NCBI GenBank assembly: GCA_000017645.1
Contig: CP000781.1
Location: 124,001-188,000 of the forward strand
Length of the DNA: 64,000 nt
Direction of reading: 5' to 3'
Source of the DNA: Xanthobacter autotrophicus Py2
GTDB taxonomy: Bacteria > Pseudomonadota > Alphaproteobacteria > Rhizobiales > Xanthobacteraceae
The translations under genes and the position numbers were made by a program. This document shows, in pieces, positions 26,679 to 35,439 of this stretch. The notes under the pieces were generated by a model that ran no database searches, had not been told where the DNA came from, and saw only the letters and a program-made list of their open reading frames with translations. Numbering within the stretch: the first letter of the stretch is position 1; every line of letters begins with the position of its first letter.

Positions 26679-27033
26679 GCGACCTCGGGTTGAGTATCTC
26701 CGGCTGAGCGATCGGGCGCTCCCTCCCGTAAATGGAGGGGGCAACCCGCCGTAAAGCCGGTTACGCCGCGCAATCGCCATGAAATTCGGCGACTGGCGAG
26801 CGCGGTTTTAGGGGATGCGCCGCGACGGTCTTACGGCCGGCCGCGGCGCATCCCATCTAAAGGTTGTCGAGCACCGCTGCTGAAGGCCGCCACGAGCCTC
26901 GCAGGGGTGAAAGGGCGCCCGGCGCAAGCCGGACGCCGGATTTGTGGCAGACGAGCGGTCTTTGGGGCTTCATTTTCAGTGCAAAATGCGCTGAAGGAAT
27001 GCGAGGCGCCATCGACCATCCGGGAACAAGCCC
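26679..27033. other. Intergenic region between sucD and sucA
   Basis: No gene supported. It contains a strong hairpin (26813-26853) and then a less GC-rich stretch (26955-27010) directly upstream of sucA that probably holds its promoter. Confidence 0.55.
26813..26853 (+). repeat. Hairpin downstream of sucCD
   Basis: GGATGCGCCGCG (26813-26824) pairs perfectly with CGCGGCGCATCC (26842-26853), 12 bp, around a 17-base loop that can pair internally. No T-run follows, so a Rho-dependent end or mRNA-stabilising stem is more likely than an intrinsic terminator. Confidence 0.5.
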
Positions 27034-29988
27034 ATGTCGCGCGCGGAACAGAACGACGTTTTCCTCTCCACCTCCTTCCTCGACGGCGCCAATGCCGCCT
27101 GGATCGAGGATCTCTACGCCCGCTACGAAGCCGACCCGAATTCGGTCAGCCCCGACTGGCAGAGCTTCTTCGCAGCGCTGAAGGATGATCCGAACGCGGT
27201 GGTCCAGAATGCGCGCGGCGCTTCCTGGAAGAAGCCGCACTGGCCGGTGCACGCCAATGGCGAGCTGGTCTCGGCCATGGATGGCCAGTGGATCGAGGTG
27301 GAAAAGGCCCTCTCGGACAAGGTGAAGGCCAAGGCGCAGAAGGCGGGCGTCGAATTCTCCGCCACCGAGGTGCAGCAGGCCACCCGCGACAGCGTCAAGG
27401 CGCTGATGATGATCCGCGCCTATCGCATGCGCGGCCACCTGCACGCCAATCTCGACCCGCTCGGCCTGACCCCGCCGCGCGAGGCACCGGAGCTTGATCC
27501 TGCCTCCTACGGCTTCTACGAGGCCGACCTCGACCGCAAGATCTTCATCGACCACGTGCTGGGCCTCGAGTTCGCCTCGGTCCGCCAGATGGTGGCGATC
27601 CTGCGCCGCACCTATTGCTCCAGCATCGGCGTCGAGTTCATGCACATCTCCTCGCCCGAGGAGAAGGCCTGGATCCAGGAGCGTATCGAGGGTCCCGACA
27701 AGGAGGTGACCTTCACCCGCGAGGGCAAGCGCGCCATCCTTAACAAGCTGGTGGAAGCCGAGGGCTTCGAGAAGTTCCTCGATGTGAAGTTCACCGGCAC
27801 CAAGCGCTTCGGCCTCGACGGCGGCGAGAGCCTGATCCCGGCGCTGGAACAGATCATTAAGCGCGGCGGCAACCTCGGCGTGAAGGACATCGTGTTCGGC
27901 ATGGCCCATCGCGGCCGCCTGAACGTGCTCACCCAGGTGATGGGCAAGCCCCACCGCGCCCTGTTCCACGAGTTCAAGGGCGGCTCCTGGGCCCCCGACG
28001 ACGTGGAAGGCTCGGGTGACGTGAAGTACCACCTGGGTGCCTCGTCCGACCGCGAGTTCGACAACAACAAGGTCCACCTGTCGCTGACCGCCAACCCGTC
28101 GCATCTCGAGATCGTGGATCCGGTGGTGCTGGGCAAGGCCCGCGCCAAGCAGGACCAGCTGGGCGACACCGAGCGGACCAAGGTGCTGCCGCTGCTGCTG
28201 CACGGCGACGCCGCCTTCGCCGGCCAGGGCGTGGTGGCCGAGTGCCTCGGCCTCTCCGGCCTGAAGGGCCACCGCACCGGCGGGTCGATCCACGTCATCA
28301 TCAACAACCAGATCGGCTTCACCACCAATCCGCGCTATTCGCGCTCCTCGCCTTATCCCTCTGACGTGGCGAAGATGATCGAGGCGCCGATCTTCCACTG
28401 CAACGGCGACGATCCGGAATCGGTGGTGTTCTGCGCCAAGGTGGCGACCGAGTTCCGCCAGCGCTTCCACAAGCCCGTCGTCATCGACATGTTCTGCTAC
28501 CGCCGCTTCGGCCACAACGAGGGCGACGAGCCGGCGTTCACCCAGCCGAAGATGTACAAGGTGATCCGCCAGCACCCGAGCGTGCTGGAGCTCTACACCA
28601 AGAAGCTCGAAGCCGAGGGCGTGGTTACCTCCGGCGAGGTCGACACCATGCGCGCGGCGTGGCGCGAGCGGCTGGAGGCCGAGCACGAGGCCGGACAGGC
28701 CTACAAGCCCAACAAGGCCGACTGGCTCGACGGCCGCTGGGCCGGCTTCAAGGCCACCCATGAGGACGACGATCCGCGGCGCGGCAACACCGGCGTGGCC
28801 GAGGACACGCTGAAGGCCATCGGCGAGAAGATTACCACCGTGCCGGAGGGCTTCCAGGTCCACCGCACCATCCAGCGCTTCCTCGACAACCGCCGCAAGT
28901 CCATCGAGGACGGCAAGGGCATCGACTGGGCGACGGGCGAGGCGCTGGCCTTCTCGTCCCTGCTGCTGGAAGGCAACCCGGTGCGCCTGTCCGGCCAGGA
29001 TGTGGAGCGCGGCACGTTCTCCCAGCGCCATTCGGTGCTGACCGACCAGGAGACGGAGGCCCGCTTCAAGCCCTTCAACCATCTCTCCGAGACCCAGGCC
29101 AAGTACGAGGTCATCAACTCGATGCTCTCGGAGGAGGCGGTGCTCGGCTTCGAGTATGGCTACACCCTGTCCGAGCCCAATACCCTGGTGCTCTGGGAGG
29201 CGCAGTTCGGCGACTTCGCCAACGGCGCGCAGGTGCTGTTCGACCAGTTCATCTCCTCGGGCGAGCGCAAGTGGCTGCGCATGTCCGGCCTCGTCTGCCT
29301 GCTGCCCCACGGCTATGAGGGCCAGGGGCCGGAGCATTCCTCCGCCCGCCTCGAGCGCTATCTGCAGCTCTGCGCCGAGGACAACATGCAGGTGGCCAAC
29401 GTCTCCACCCCGGCCAACTATTTCCACATCCTGCGCCGGCAGATGAAGCGGGAGTTCCGCAAGCCGCTGATCCTGATGACGCCGAAGTCGCTGCTGCGCC
29501 ACAAGCGGGCGGTGTCCTCGCTGAGCGACATGGTGACCGGCACTTCGTTCCACCGGGTGCTCTGGGACGATGCCCAGTCCCATCCGGAGGAAAACGCCAT
29601 CAAGCTGGTGCCGGACGACAAGATCCGTCGCGTCGTGCTGTGCACGGGCAAGGTCTATTACGACCTGCTCGAGGAGCGCGAGAAGCGCGGCGTGTCGGAC
29701 GTCTACCTGATGCGTGTGGAGCAGCTTTACCCGTTCCCGCTCAAGACCCTGGTGCAGGAACTCTCGCGCTTCAAGAACGCCGAGGTGTCCTGGTGCCAGG
29801 AAGAGCCCAAGAACCAGGGCTCCTGGGCGTTCGTGCAGCCCTATCTGGAATGGGTGCTGGAGCAGGTGGGCGGCGCCGCGAAGCGTCCGCGCTATGCCGG
29901 TCGTCCCGCCTCGGCGGCGACCGCCACCGGCCTCATGTCGAAGCACCTGGCCCAGCTCAAGGCCTTCCTCGACGAAGCCCTGGGCTGA
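27034..29988 (+). CDS. sucA: 2-oxoglutarate dehydrogenase E1 component
   Basis: 984 aa, full length. N-terminal FLDGANAAWIEDLYARYEAD, HRGRLNVLTQVMGKPHRALF, TPP-binding HGDAAFAGQGVVAECL and INNQIGFTTNPRYSRSS, and C-terminal EEPKNQGSWAFVQPY. It decarboxylates 2-oxoglutarate and transfers the succinyl group to the lipoyl domain of SucB. Translation continues within 9 nt into a YciI-type gene and then sucB. Confidence 0.98.
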   Translation: MSRAEQNDVFLSTSFLDGANAAWIEDLYARYEADPNSVSPDWQSFFAALKDDPNAVVQNARGASWKKPHWPVHANGELVSAMDGQWIEVEKALSDKVKAKAQKAGVEFSATEVQQATRDSVKALMMIRAYRMRGHLHANLDPLGLTPPREAPELDPASYGFYEADLDRKIFIDHVLGLEFASVRQMVAILRRTYCSSIGVEFMHISSPEEKAWIQERIEGPDKEVTFTREGKRAILNKLVEAEGFEKFLDVKFTGTKRFGLDGGESLIPALEQIIKRGGNLGVKDIVFGMAHRGRLNVLTQVMGKPHRALFHEFKGGSWAPDDVEGSGDVKYHLGASSDREFDNNKVHLSLTANPSHLEIVDPVVLGKARAKQDQLGDTERTKVLPLLLHGDAAFAGQGVVAECLGLSGLKGHRTGGSIHVIINNQIGFTTNPRYSRSSPYPSDVAKMIEAPIFHCNGDDPESVVFCAKVATEFRQRFHKPVVIDMFCYRRFGHNEGDEPAFTQPKMYKVIRQHPSVLELYTKKLEAEGVVTSGEVDTMRAAWRERLEAEHEAGQAYKPNKADWLDGRWAGFKATHEDDDPRRGNTGVAEDTLKAIGEKITTVPEGFQVHRTIQRFLDNRRKSIEDGKGIDWATGEALAFSSLLLEGNPVRLSGQDVERGTFSQRHSVLTDQETEARFKPFNHLSETQAKYEVINSMLSEEAVLGFEYGYTLSEPNTLVLWEAQFGDFANGAQVLFDQFISSGERKWLRMSGLVCLLPHGYEGQGPEHSSARLERYLQLCAEDNMQVANVSTPANYFHILRRQMKREFRKPLILMTPKSLLRHKRAVSSLSDMVTGTSFHRVLWDDAQSHPEENAIKLVPDDKIRRVVLCTGKVYYDLLEEREKRGVSDVYLMRVEQLYPFPLKTLVQELSRFKNAEVSWCQEEPKNQGSWAFVQPYLEWVLEQVGGAAKRPRYAGRPASAATATGLMSKHLAQLKAFLDEALG

Positions 29989-29997
29989 GCCGGCGCC

Positions 29998-30339
29998 ATG
30001 GCCCACTTCCTCCTGCGCCTCTCCCCGCCGCGTCCCGCCTTCCCGGCGGACGCGACCGTGGCGGAGATGGATGCCATGGCCGCCCACGGCGCCTTCTGGC
30101 AAAGCGAGGCCGATCGCGGCGTCGCTCTCGCCGTGGGACCGGTGGCGGACCCTTCCGGCATCTGGGGCATGGCGCTGGTGGAAGCTCACGATCAGGACGC
30201 GGCGGACGCTCTCGCCGCGCAGGACCCCGTCATCGTGGCAGGACTGGGCTTCGCCTATGAGGTGATGCCCATCCTGTCGCTCATTCAGCGCCGGGTGGCT
30301 GGCCCGGCGGCTGTTGCATCTTCACCTGCCGATAGTTGA
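29998..30339 (+). CDS. YciI-like protein inside the 2-oxoglutarate dehydrogenase operon
   Basis: 113 aa. Starts MAHFLLRLSPPRPAFPADAT, with FWQSEADRGVALAVGPVADP in the middle and AAQDPVIVAGLGFAYEVMPI, the layout of the YCII-related dimeric alpha/beta-barrel family (fold shared with muconolactone isomerase). It starts 9 nt after sucA and ends 27 nt before sucB. No catalytic function is established for most members; here it may simply ride on the operon. Confidence 0.75.
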   Translation: MAHFLLRLSPPRPAFPADATVAEMDAMAAHGAFWQSEADRGVALAVGPVADPSGIWGMALVEAHDQDAADALAAQDPVIVAGLGFAYEVMPILSLIQRRVAGPAAVASSPADS

Positions 30340-30366
30340 GGGAGGCCCCGCACAGGGGCGAACGCA

Positions 30367-31596
30367 ATGACCACCGAGATCCGCGTACCGACCCTGGGCG
30401 AGTCCGTTACCGAAGCGACCATCGGCAAGTGGTTCAAGAAGCCCGGCGATACCGTCAAGGCCGATGAGCCGCTGGTGGAACTGGAGACCGACAAGGTCAC
30501 CGTCGAGGTTCCCGCGCCGGCTGCCGGCGTGCTGGCCGAGATCGTCGCCAAGGACGGCGACACCGTGGGCGTCGGCGCCCTGCTCGGCTCCATCGGCGCC
30601 GGCTCCGGCGCTGCTGCCGCGGCTCCCGCTGCCGCGGCTCCCGCGCCCGCCGCTGCCGCCCCTGCGCCGGCCCCGGCTCCCGCCGCGGCGCCTGCCGCGT
30701 CCGGCTCAAGTGTCAATGGCCCGGCCGTGGGCCGCATCGCCGCCGAGAGCGGTGTTGATCCCTCGGGCGTTGCCGGTTCCGGCAAGGATGGCCGCGTCAC
30801 CAAGGGTGACATGCTGGCCGCCGTCGCCGCCGGCGCTGCTGCCGCTCCCGCTGCGGCCCCGATCGCGGTCCGTGCCCCCTCGGCACCCATCGATGCGGTG
30901 CGCGAGGAGCGGGTCAAGATGACCAAGCTGCGCCAGACCATCGCGCGGCGCCTGAAGGACGCCCAGAACACCGCGGCCATGCTCACCACGTTCAACGACG
31001 TGGACATGAGCGCGGTGATGAGCCTGCGCGCCCAGTTCAAGGATGCGTTCGAGAAGAAGCACGGCACCAAGCTCGGCTTCATGGGCTTCTTCACCAAGGC
31101 GGTCATCGCCGCCCTGAAGGACCTGCCGGCGGTGAACGCCGAGATCGACGGCCAGGACCTCGTCTACAAGAACTACTACAACATCGGTATCGCGGTGGGC
31201 ACCGAGAAGGGCCTGGTGGTTCCGGTGGTGCGCGACGCCGACCAGCTCTCCGTGGCGGAGATCGAGAAGGCCATCGCCGGCTTCGGCCGCAAGGCGCGTG
31301 ACGGCAAGCTCGGCATCGAGGACATGCAGGGCGGCACCTTCACCATCACCAACGGCGGCATCTACGGCTCGCTGATGTCCACCCCGATCCTGAACGCGCC
31401 GCAGTCGGGCATCCTCGGCATGCACCGCATCGAGGAGCGCCCGGTGGCCATCAAGGGCCAGGTGGTGATCCGCCCGATGATGTACCTCGCCCTCTCCTAC
31501 GACCACCGCATCGTCGATGGCCGCGAGGCCGTGACCTTCCTGGTGCGGGTGAAGGAGACCCTGGAAGATCCCGCGCGGCTCGTGCTGGATCTGTGA
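30367..31596 (+). CDS. sucB: Dihydrolipoyllysine succinyltransferase (E2)
   Basis: 409 aa. Lipoyl domain at residues 1-75 with the lipoyl lysine in [10 protein letters not shown], an Ala/Pro-rich linker (about 78-115), the E1/E3-binding domain ([20 protein letters not shown], then [11 protein letters not shown]), and the catalytic domain ending [14 protein letters not shown] with the active-site His and Asp. Core of the 2-oxoglutarate dehydrogenase complex. Its stop codon overlaps the start of the next, unrelated gene. Confidence 0.97.
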   Translation: MTTEIRVPTLGESVTEATIGKWFKKPGDTVKADEPLVELETDKVTVEVPAPAAGVLAEIVAKDGDTVGVGALLGSIGAGSGAAAAAPAAAAPAPAAAAPAPAPAPAAAPAASGSSVNGPAVGRIAAESGVDPSGVAGSGKDGRVTKGDMLAAVAAGAAAAPAAAPIAVRAPSAPIDAVREERVKMTKLRQTIARRLKDAQNTAAMLTTFNDVDMSAVMSLRAQFKDAFEKKHGTKLGFMGFFTKAVIAALKDLPAVNAEIDGQDLVYKNYYNIGIAVGTEKGLVVPVVRDADQLSVAEIEKAIAGFGRKARDGKLGIEDMQGGTFTITNGGIYGSLMSTPILNAPQSGILGMHRIEERPVAIKGQVVIRPMMYLALSYDHRIVDGREAVTFLVRVKETLEDPARLVLDL

Positions 31597-31913
31597 TGAG
31601 CGGCCGGGAGCTTGTCCGTGAATGGGCAGGCTCCCAGCCTCTCATTGCGGAAGTTTGGCTGTTCGGCAGTCGAGCGAAAGGCGCGGAGAGGGGCGATTCC
31701 GATATGGATCTCGCCATCGTTCTGGCCGCTGATACGGAAAATCTACGTCTCGCCTATTGGATCGAATGCGCAGATGCCTGGAAGCAGCAGCTTTCGGAAG
31801 TTCTGAGCGTGACAATAAGTATAAATCACCTCGACTGGAGCCGGTCGACCGGCATCGTGCTCGATGCGGTCCGGGATCATGGACAGCGGCTTTACTTGAG
31901 GTCTGGAGACTAA
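31596..31913 (+). CDS. Orphan minimal nucleotidyltransferase (MNT type)
   Basis: 105 aa. [20 protein letters not shown] has the pol-beta signature GSRxxG-x6-DxD with both metal-binding aspartates. Such proteins are usually the antitoxin-like half of HEPN-MNT pairs, but no HEPN partner is coded on either side. ATG 31596 overlaps the sucB stop codon (TGATG), and lpd begins 4 nt after its end. Codon use and base composition are visibly lower in GC than the neighbours (for example 31800-31835), suggesting recent acquisition into the operon without breaking it. Confidence 0.8.
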   Translation: MSGRELVREWAGSQPLIAEVWLFGSRAKGAERGDSDMDLAIVLAADTENLRLAYWIECADAWKQQLSEVLSVTISINHLDWSRSTGIVLDAVRDHGQRLYLRSGD

Positions 31914-31917
31914 AGCG

Positions 31918-33321
31918 ATGTCCTACGATCTCACCATCATCGGTACCGGCCCCGGCGGCTATGTGTGTGCCATTCGCGCGGCCCAGCTCGGTCTCAAGGT
32001 GGCCGTGGTGGAGAAGCGCGGCACCCATGGCGGCACCTGCCTCAACGTGGGCTGCATCCCGTCCAAGGCGCTGCTCTACGCTTCCGAGCTGTTCGAGGAA
32101 GCCGGGCACAAGTTCGGCGAGATGGGCATCGGCGTGCCGGCCCCCAAGCTCGACCTGAAGGCGATGCTGGCCTTCAAGGACAAGGGCGTGGACGGCAACG
32201 TCAAGGGCGTCGAGTTCCTGCTCAAGAAGAACAAGGTCGACGTCTACATGGGCGCCGGCAAGATCCTCGGCACCGGCAAGGTCGAGGTGACGCTGAATGC
32301 CGATGGCAAGGTCGAGGTCCTGGAGACCAAGAACATCGTCATCGCCACCGGCTCGGACGTGGCACCCCTGCCGGGCGTGACCATCGACGAGCAGCGCATC
32401 GTCTCCTCCACCGGCGCGCTGTCGCTGCCGAAGGTGCCGGGCAAGCTGCTGGTGGTGGGTGCCGGCGTCATCGGCCTGGAGCTGGGCTCGGTGTGGCGCC
32501 GTCTCGGGGCGCAGGTGACCGTGGTGGAGTTCCTCGACCGCATCCTGCCCGGCATGGACAGCGACGTGGCCAAGAGCTTCCAGCGCATCCTCGACAAGCA
32601 GGGCTTTGCCTTCAAGCTCGGCACCAAGGTCACCGGGGTCGATACCTCGGGCAAGACCCTGAAGGTGTCGGTGGAGCCGGCGGCCGGCGGCGCGGCCGAG
32701 GTAATCGAGGCGGACGTGGTGCTGGTGGCCATCGGCCGCATTCCCTACACCGCGGGCCTCGGCCTCGACGAGGCGGGCGTTGCCAAGGACGGCCGCGGCC
32801 GCGTGGTCACCGACCACCACTTCGCCACCAACGTGCCGGGCATCTATGCCATCGGCGACGTGATCGTCGGCCCCATGCTCGCCCACAAGGCCGAGGATGA
32901 AGGCGTGGCGCTGGCGGAATTGCTGGCGGGCAAGGCCGGCCACGTGAACTATGACGTGATCCCCGGCGTCGTCTACACCTTCCCGGAAGTGGCCTCCGTC
33001 GGCAAGTCCGAGGACGACCTGAAGGCGGCGGGCGTGGCCTACAAGGTGGGCAAGTTCCCCTTCACCGCCAACGGCCGCACCAAGGTGAACAACACCACGG
33101 ACGGCTTCGTGAAGATCATCGCCGACGCCGCCACCGACAAGGTGCTGGGCGCCCACATCATCGGCCCCGAGGCCGGCGAGATGATCCACGAATGCGCGGT
33201 GCTGATGGAGTTCGGCGGCTCGTCGGAAGACCTCGCCCGCACCTGCCATGCTCACCCCACCCGCTCGGAAGCGGTGAAGGAAGCGGCGATGGCCGTGGAG
33301 AAGCGCGCCATTCACATGTGA
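31918..33321 (+). CDS. lpd: Dihydrolipoyl dehydrogenase (E3)
   Basis: 467 aa. FAD site [19 protein letters not shown], redox-active disulfide [19 protein letters not shown] site [19 protein letters not shown], and the C-terminal [15 protein letters not shown] with the catalytic His. Re-oxidises the lipoyl groups of SucB. The gene begins 4 nt after the MNT gene. GC-rich complementarity at 33323-33360 follows but is not a clear terminator. Confidence 0.97.
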   Translation: MSYDLTIIGTGPGGYVCAIRAAQLGLKVAVVEKRGTHGGTCLNVGCIPSKALLYASELFEEAGHKFGEMGIGVPAPKLDLKAMLAFKDKGVDGNVKGVEFLLKKNKVDVYMGAGKILGTGKVEVTLNADGKVEVLETKNIVIATGSDVAPLPGVTIDEQRIVSSTGALSLPKVPGKLLVVGAGVIGLELGSVWRRLGAQVTVVEFLDRILPGMDSDVAKSFQRILDKQGFAFKLGTKVTGVDTSGKTLKVSVEPAAGGAAEVIEADVVLVAIGRIPYTAGLGLDEAGVAKDGRGRVVTDHHFATNVPGIYAIGDVIVGPMLAHKAEDEGVALAELLAGKAGHVNYDVIPGVVYTFPEVASVGKSEDDLKAAGVAYKVGKFPFTANGRTKVNNTTDGFVKIIADAATDKVLGAHIIGPEAGEMIHECAVLMEFGGSSEDLARTCHAHPTRSEAVKEAAMAVEKRAIHM

Positions 33322-33479
33322 TGGCCGGCGCGGGGCCGGCTGGCGGCCGCCCCGCGTCTCTTCATTTTGGAACGCGGCGCCATGCCGTCCGCAGCCTCGG
33401 CCGACATCTGTCGTCCGGGGCTTTTTCGTCCGGGCTCAGCCGCTATGTGGTCATGTATCCATTCGTGAGCGCGCACCCC

Positions 33480-33872
33480 TCAGGCCGGCTCCGGCTCCTC
33501 CTGCCGGTATCTGCGCCGCTGGCGTGGCCGGGGCGTGCCGACGCTTACCTTCAGTTCGTGCGCCATGTCCGCGCCCCATGCATAAAGGGCATCCAGCACC
33601 GGACGCAGGCTCTCCCCTCGTTCAGTGAGGAGATAGAGCTGGACCCCCGGCTGGCCGGGCGCCTGCGCCTTTGTAATAAGGCCCAGCATTTCCAGATCCT
33701 TCAACCGCTCGGTCAGGACCTTGTCTGAGATGTCGGGCAGGCGCGCGCGCAGCTCGTTGTAGCGGTGCGGTGCCTCCTTCAGCCAGGCGAGAATGACCGT
33801 CTTCCACTTGCCGCCGACGAAGTCGAGGGAGAGTTCGACCGGGCAGCCGTAGGTCTTGCGCAAGCGTTTCAT
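33480..33872 (-). CDS. HxlR-family transcriptional regulator
   Basis: 130 aa winged-helix protein. CPVELSLDFVGGKWKTVILA is the family signature start with a Cys at residue 10, followed by RYNELRARLPDISDKVLTER (recognition helix) and VQLYLLTERGESL (wing). HxlR proteins often respond to electrophiles through that cysteine. Transcribed divergently from the F420-reductase-like/monooxygenase gene, which it probably controls; a palindrome lies in the shared intergenic region. Confidence 0.9.
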   Translation of the reverse strand: MKRLRKTYGCPVELSLDFVGGKWKTVILAWLKEAPHRYNELRARLPDISDKVLTERLKDLEMLGLITKAQAPGQPGVQLYLLTERGESLRPVLDALYAWGADMAHELKVSVGTPRPRQRRRYRQEEPEPA

Positions 33873-33890
33873 CTGCGGGGACCCGGCGCG

Positions 33891-33906
33891 CGCACCATCT
33901 GGTGCG
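33891..33906. promoter_or_regulatory. Candidate HxlR operator palindrome
   Basis: CGCACCATCTGGTGCG is a perfect 7-bp inverted repeat around TC, 18 bp upstream of the hxlR-type start codon and 56 bp upstream of the divergent gene. Confidence 0.5.
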
Positions 33907-33962
33907 TTGAAGCGACATCGCTCCCAGAAGAGGCTAGCTCATTGCTTCACGAGGGAGAAGTC

Positions 33963-34913
33963 ATGAGAGTGGCGATCATCGGCGCCGGCAATGTGGGCGC
34001 ATCGCTTGGCAAGGGGTGGGCCCGCGCGGGCCATGCCATCACCTTCGGCGTCATCGACCCTGCCGATCCGCGTCTGGCGGCGCCGACCGCCGCCGCGGGC
34101 GGGGCTGAGCTCGCGCCCGTGGCGGAGGCGAAAGCGAATGCCGATGCCATCGTGCTCGCCGTGCCGTGGGATGCGGTCCCCGCCGCCATCGCCGCGCTGG
34201 GGGACCTGTCCGGCAGGCTCGTCATTGATGCCACCAATCCGCTGCGGATGGGCGCCTCAGGCCTGGAGCTGGCGTTGGGCTTTTCCACCTCGGGCGGGGA
34301 GGAGGTGGCCCGCCTCGCGCCGGGCGCGTCGGTGCTCAAGGCGATGAACCAGGTGGGTTTCGCGGTCATGTCCGACACCGCCGGCTATCCGGCCCGCCCG
34401 GTGATCTTCGTCGCCGGTGACGACGCGGCGCGCAAGCCGCAGGTGCTCGCACTGGTGGCGGACCTCGGTTTCGAGGTGGTCGATGCCGGGCCGCTCGACC
34501 GCGCGCGGCTGCTGGAACCCTACGCGATGCTCTGGATCGACCAGGCGCTGTCCCGCGGGGCACCTGCCGACAATGCGTTCGCCTTCATGCGCAAGCAGGC
34601 GGTGGCAGGCGCGATCGAATACATCCGCTACGCCCTCACCGTCCACGACGGAGCGGCCCTGACGTCGGCATACGTCCTCGCCGCGCCCCATCTTCAGGCC
34701 GCGCCTGAATGCCTCGGCTATGACCTTACGCAGTGCGACGAGGATCCGACCAGCTTCATCCTGCGCATCCAGTGGGTTTCGGCTCAGGCGCACATGGAAG
34801 GCTTCCGGCGTGGCCCCCACTTCCCGCCCTTTCTCGCCGCCATCCGCGACTTCATCCCCGAGATCGCGGAGATGCGCCATTACGCTCCGACGGCCATCGC
34901 CTGGCGCCGATGA
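33963..34913 (+). CDS. F420H2:NADP-oxidoreductase-like / antibiotic-biosynthesis-monooxygenase fusion
   Basis: 316 aa. Residues 1-205 form a dinucleotide-binding domain (VAIIGAGNVGASLGKGWARA; VIDATNPL; VLKAMNQVGF) of the F420-dependent NADP oxidoreductase-like family. Residues about 217-316 look like an ABM ferredoxin-like domain (IEYIRYALTVHD, CLGYDLTQCDEDPTSFILRI, HMEGFRRGPHFPPFLAAIRD, EMRHYAPT). The two are normally separate proteins. Start ATG 33963 has GAGGGAGAAG upstream. The combination suggests a reductase feeding a small cofactor-free or quinol monooxygenase; substrate unknown. Divergent from the HxlR regulator. Confidence 0.78.
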   Translation: MRVAIIGAGNVGASLGKGWARAGHAITFGVIDPADPRLAAPTAAAGGAELAPVAEAKANADAIVLAVPWDAVPAAIAALGDLSGRLVIDATNPLRMGASGLELALGFSTSGGEEVARLAPGASVLKAMNQVGFAVMSDTAGYPARPVIFVAGDDAARKPQVLALVADLGFEVVDAGPLDRARLLEPYAMLWIDQALSRGAPADNAFAFMRKQAVAGAIEYIRYALTVHDGAALTSAYVLAAPHLQAAPECLGYDLTQCDEDPTSFILRIQWVSAQAHMEGFRRGPHFPPFLAAIRDFIPEIAEMRHYAPTAIAWRR

Positions 34914-34925
34914 GCCGGGGGAGGG

Positions 34926-35375
34926 TCAGAGATAGGTGACGGCCTCGATCCGCCAGCCGTCGGGATCGGTCAGGAAGGCGGCGAAATAGCCGGCTCCGTA
35001 CTGCGGCCGCAGCCCCGGCGCACCGTGGTCGCCGCCGCCGGTCGCAAGCCCGGCGGCATGGAAGGCCTCCACGGCCGCCCGGTCCGGCGCGCAGAATGCG
35101 ATATGGGTGCCGGCCGGGGGATGGACGGGACCCGCGCGCAGTTGCACCCAGAACGGTGCCTCGCCCGGTCGGCCCTCCGGCGCCGGAAGTGTTCCCGGCG
35201 GTCCCCAGCAGGCGGACGCCCCTTCCGGCTCGTCATAATCGGCCACGCGCACAAGGCCCAGCGGCGCCAGCACCGCGTCATAGAAGCGGATGGCGCGGGG
35301 GAGGTCCACGGTGGTCACCGACAGGTGCTCGATGACGGGGCGTACGGGTGTCGGTGGCTTGGTGGCAGAGGTCAT
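34926..35375 (-). CDS. VOC (glyoxalase/bleomycin-resistance) family protein
   Basis: 149 aa. IEHLSVTTVDLPRAIRFYDA is the first beta-alpha-beta-beta module start, and THIAFCAPDRAAVEAFHAAG followed by YFAAFLTDPDGWRIEAV the second. Metal-ligand-like His (EHLSV), His (THIAF) and Glu (RIEAV) are present, so it may bind a divalent metal. Substrate unknown. Convergent with the preceding fusion gene (12 nt apart). Confidence 0.85.
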   Translation of the reverse strand: MTSATKPPTPVRPVIEHLSVTTVDLPRAIRFYDAVLAPLGLVRVADYDEPEGASACWGPPGTLPAPEGRPGEAPFWVQLRAGPVHPPAGTHIAFCAPDRAAVEAFHAAGLATGGGDHGAPGLRPQYGAGYFAAFLTDPDGWRIEAVTYL

Positions 35376-35439
35376 GGCAGGGCTCGCGCTCGGAGCGGAC
35401 TGGCGTGGGGAAATCCTTCCGGGTGGACAATGCCGGCCG

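Noticed and set aside
26857-30189. Very long open frame (1110 aa) antisense to sucA
   Set aside because: It mirrors the whole sucA gene and is rich in His/Gln/Leu/Arg as expected for a shadow frame in high-GC DNA; no ribosome-binding site or family features.
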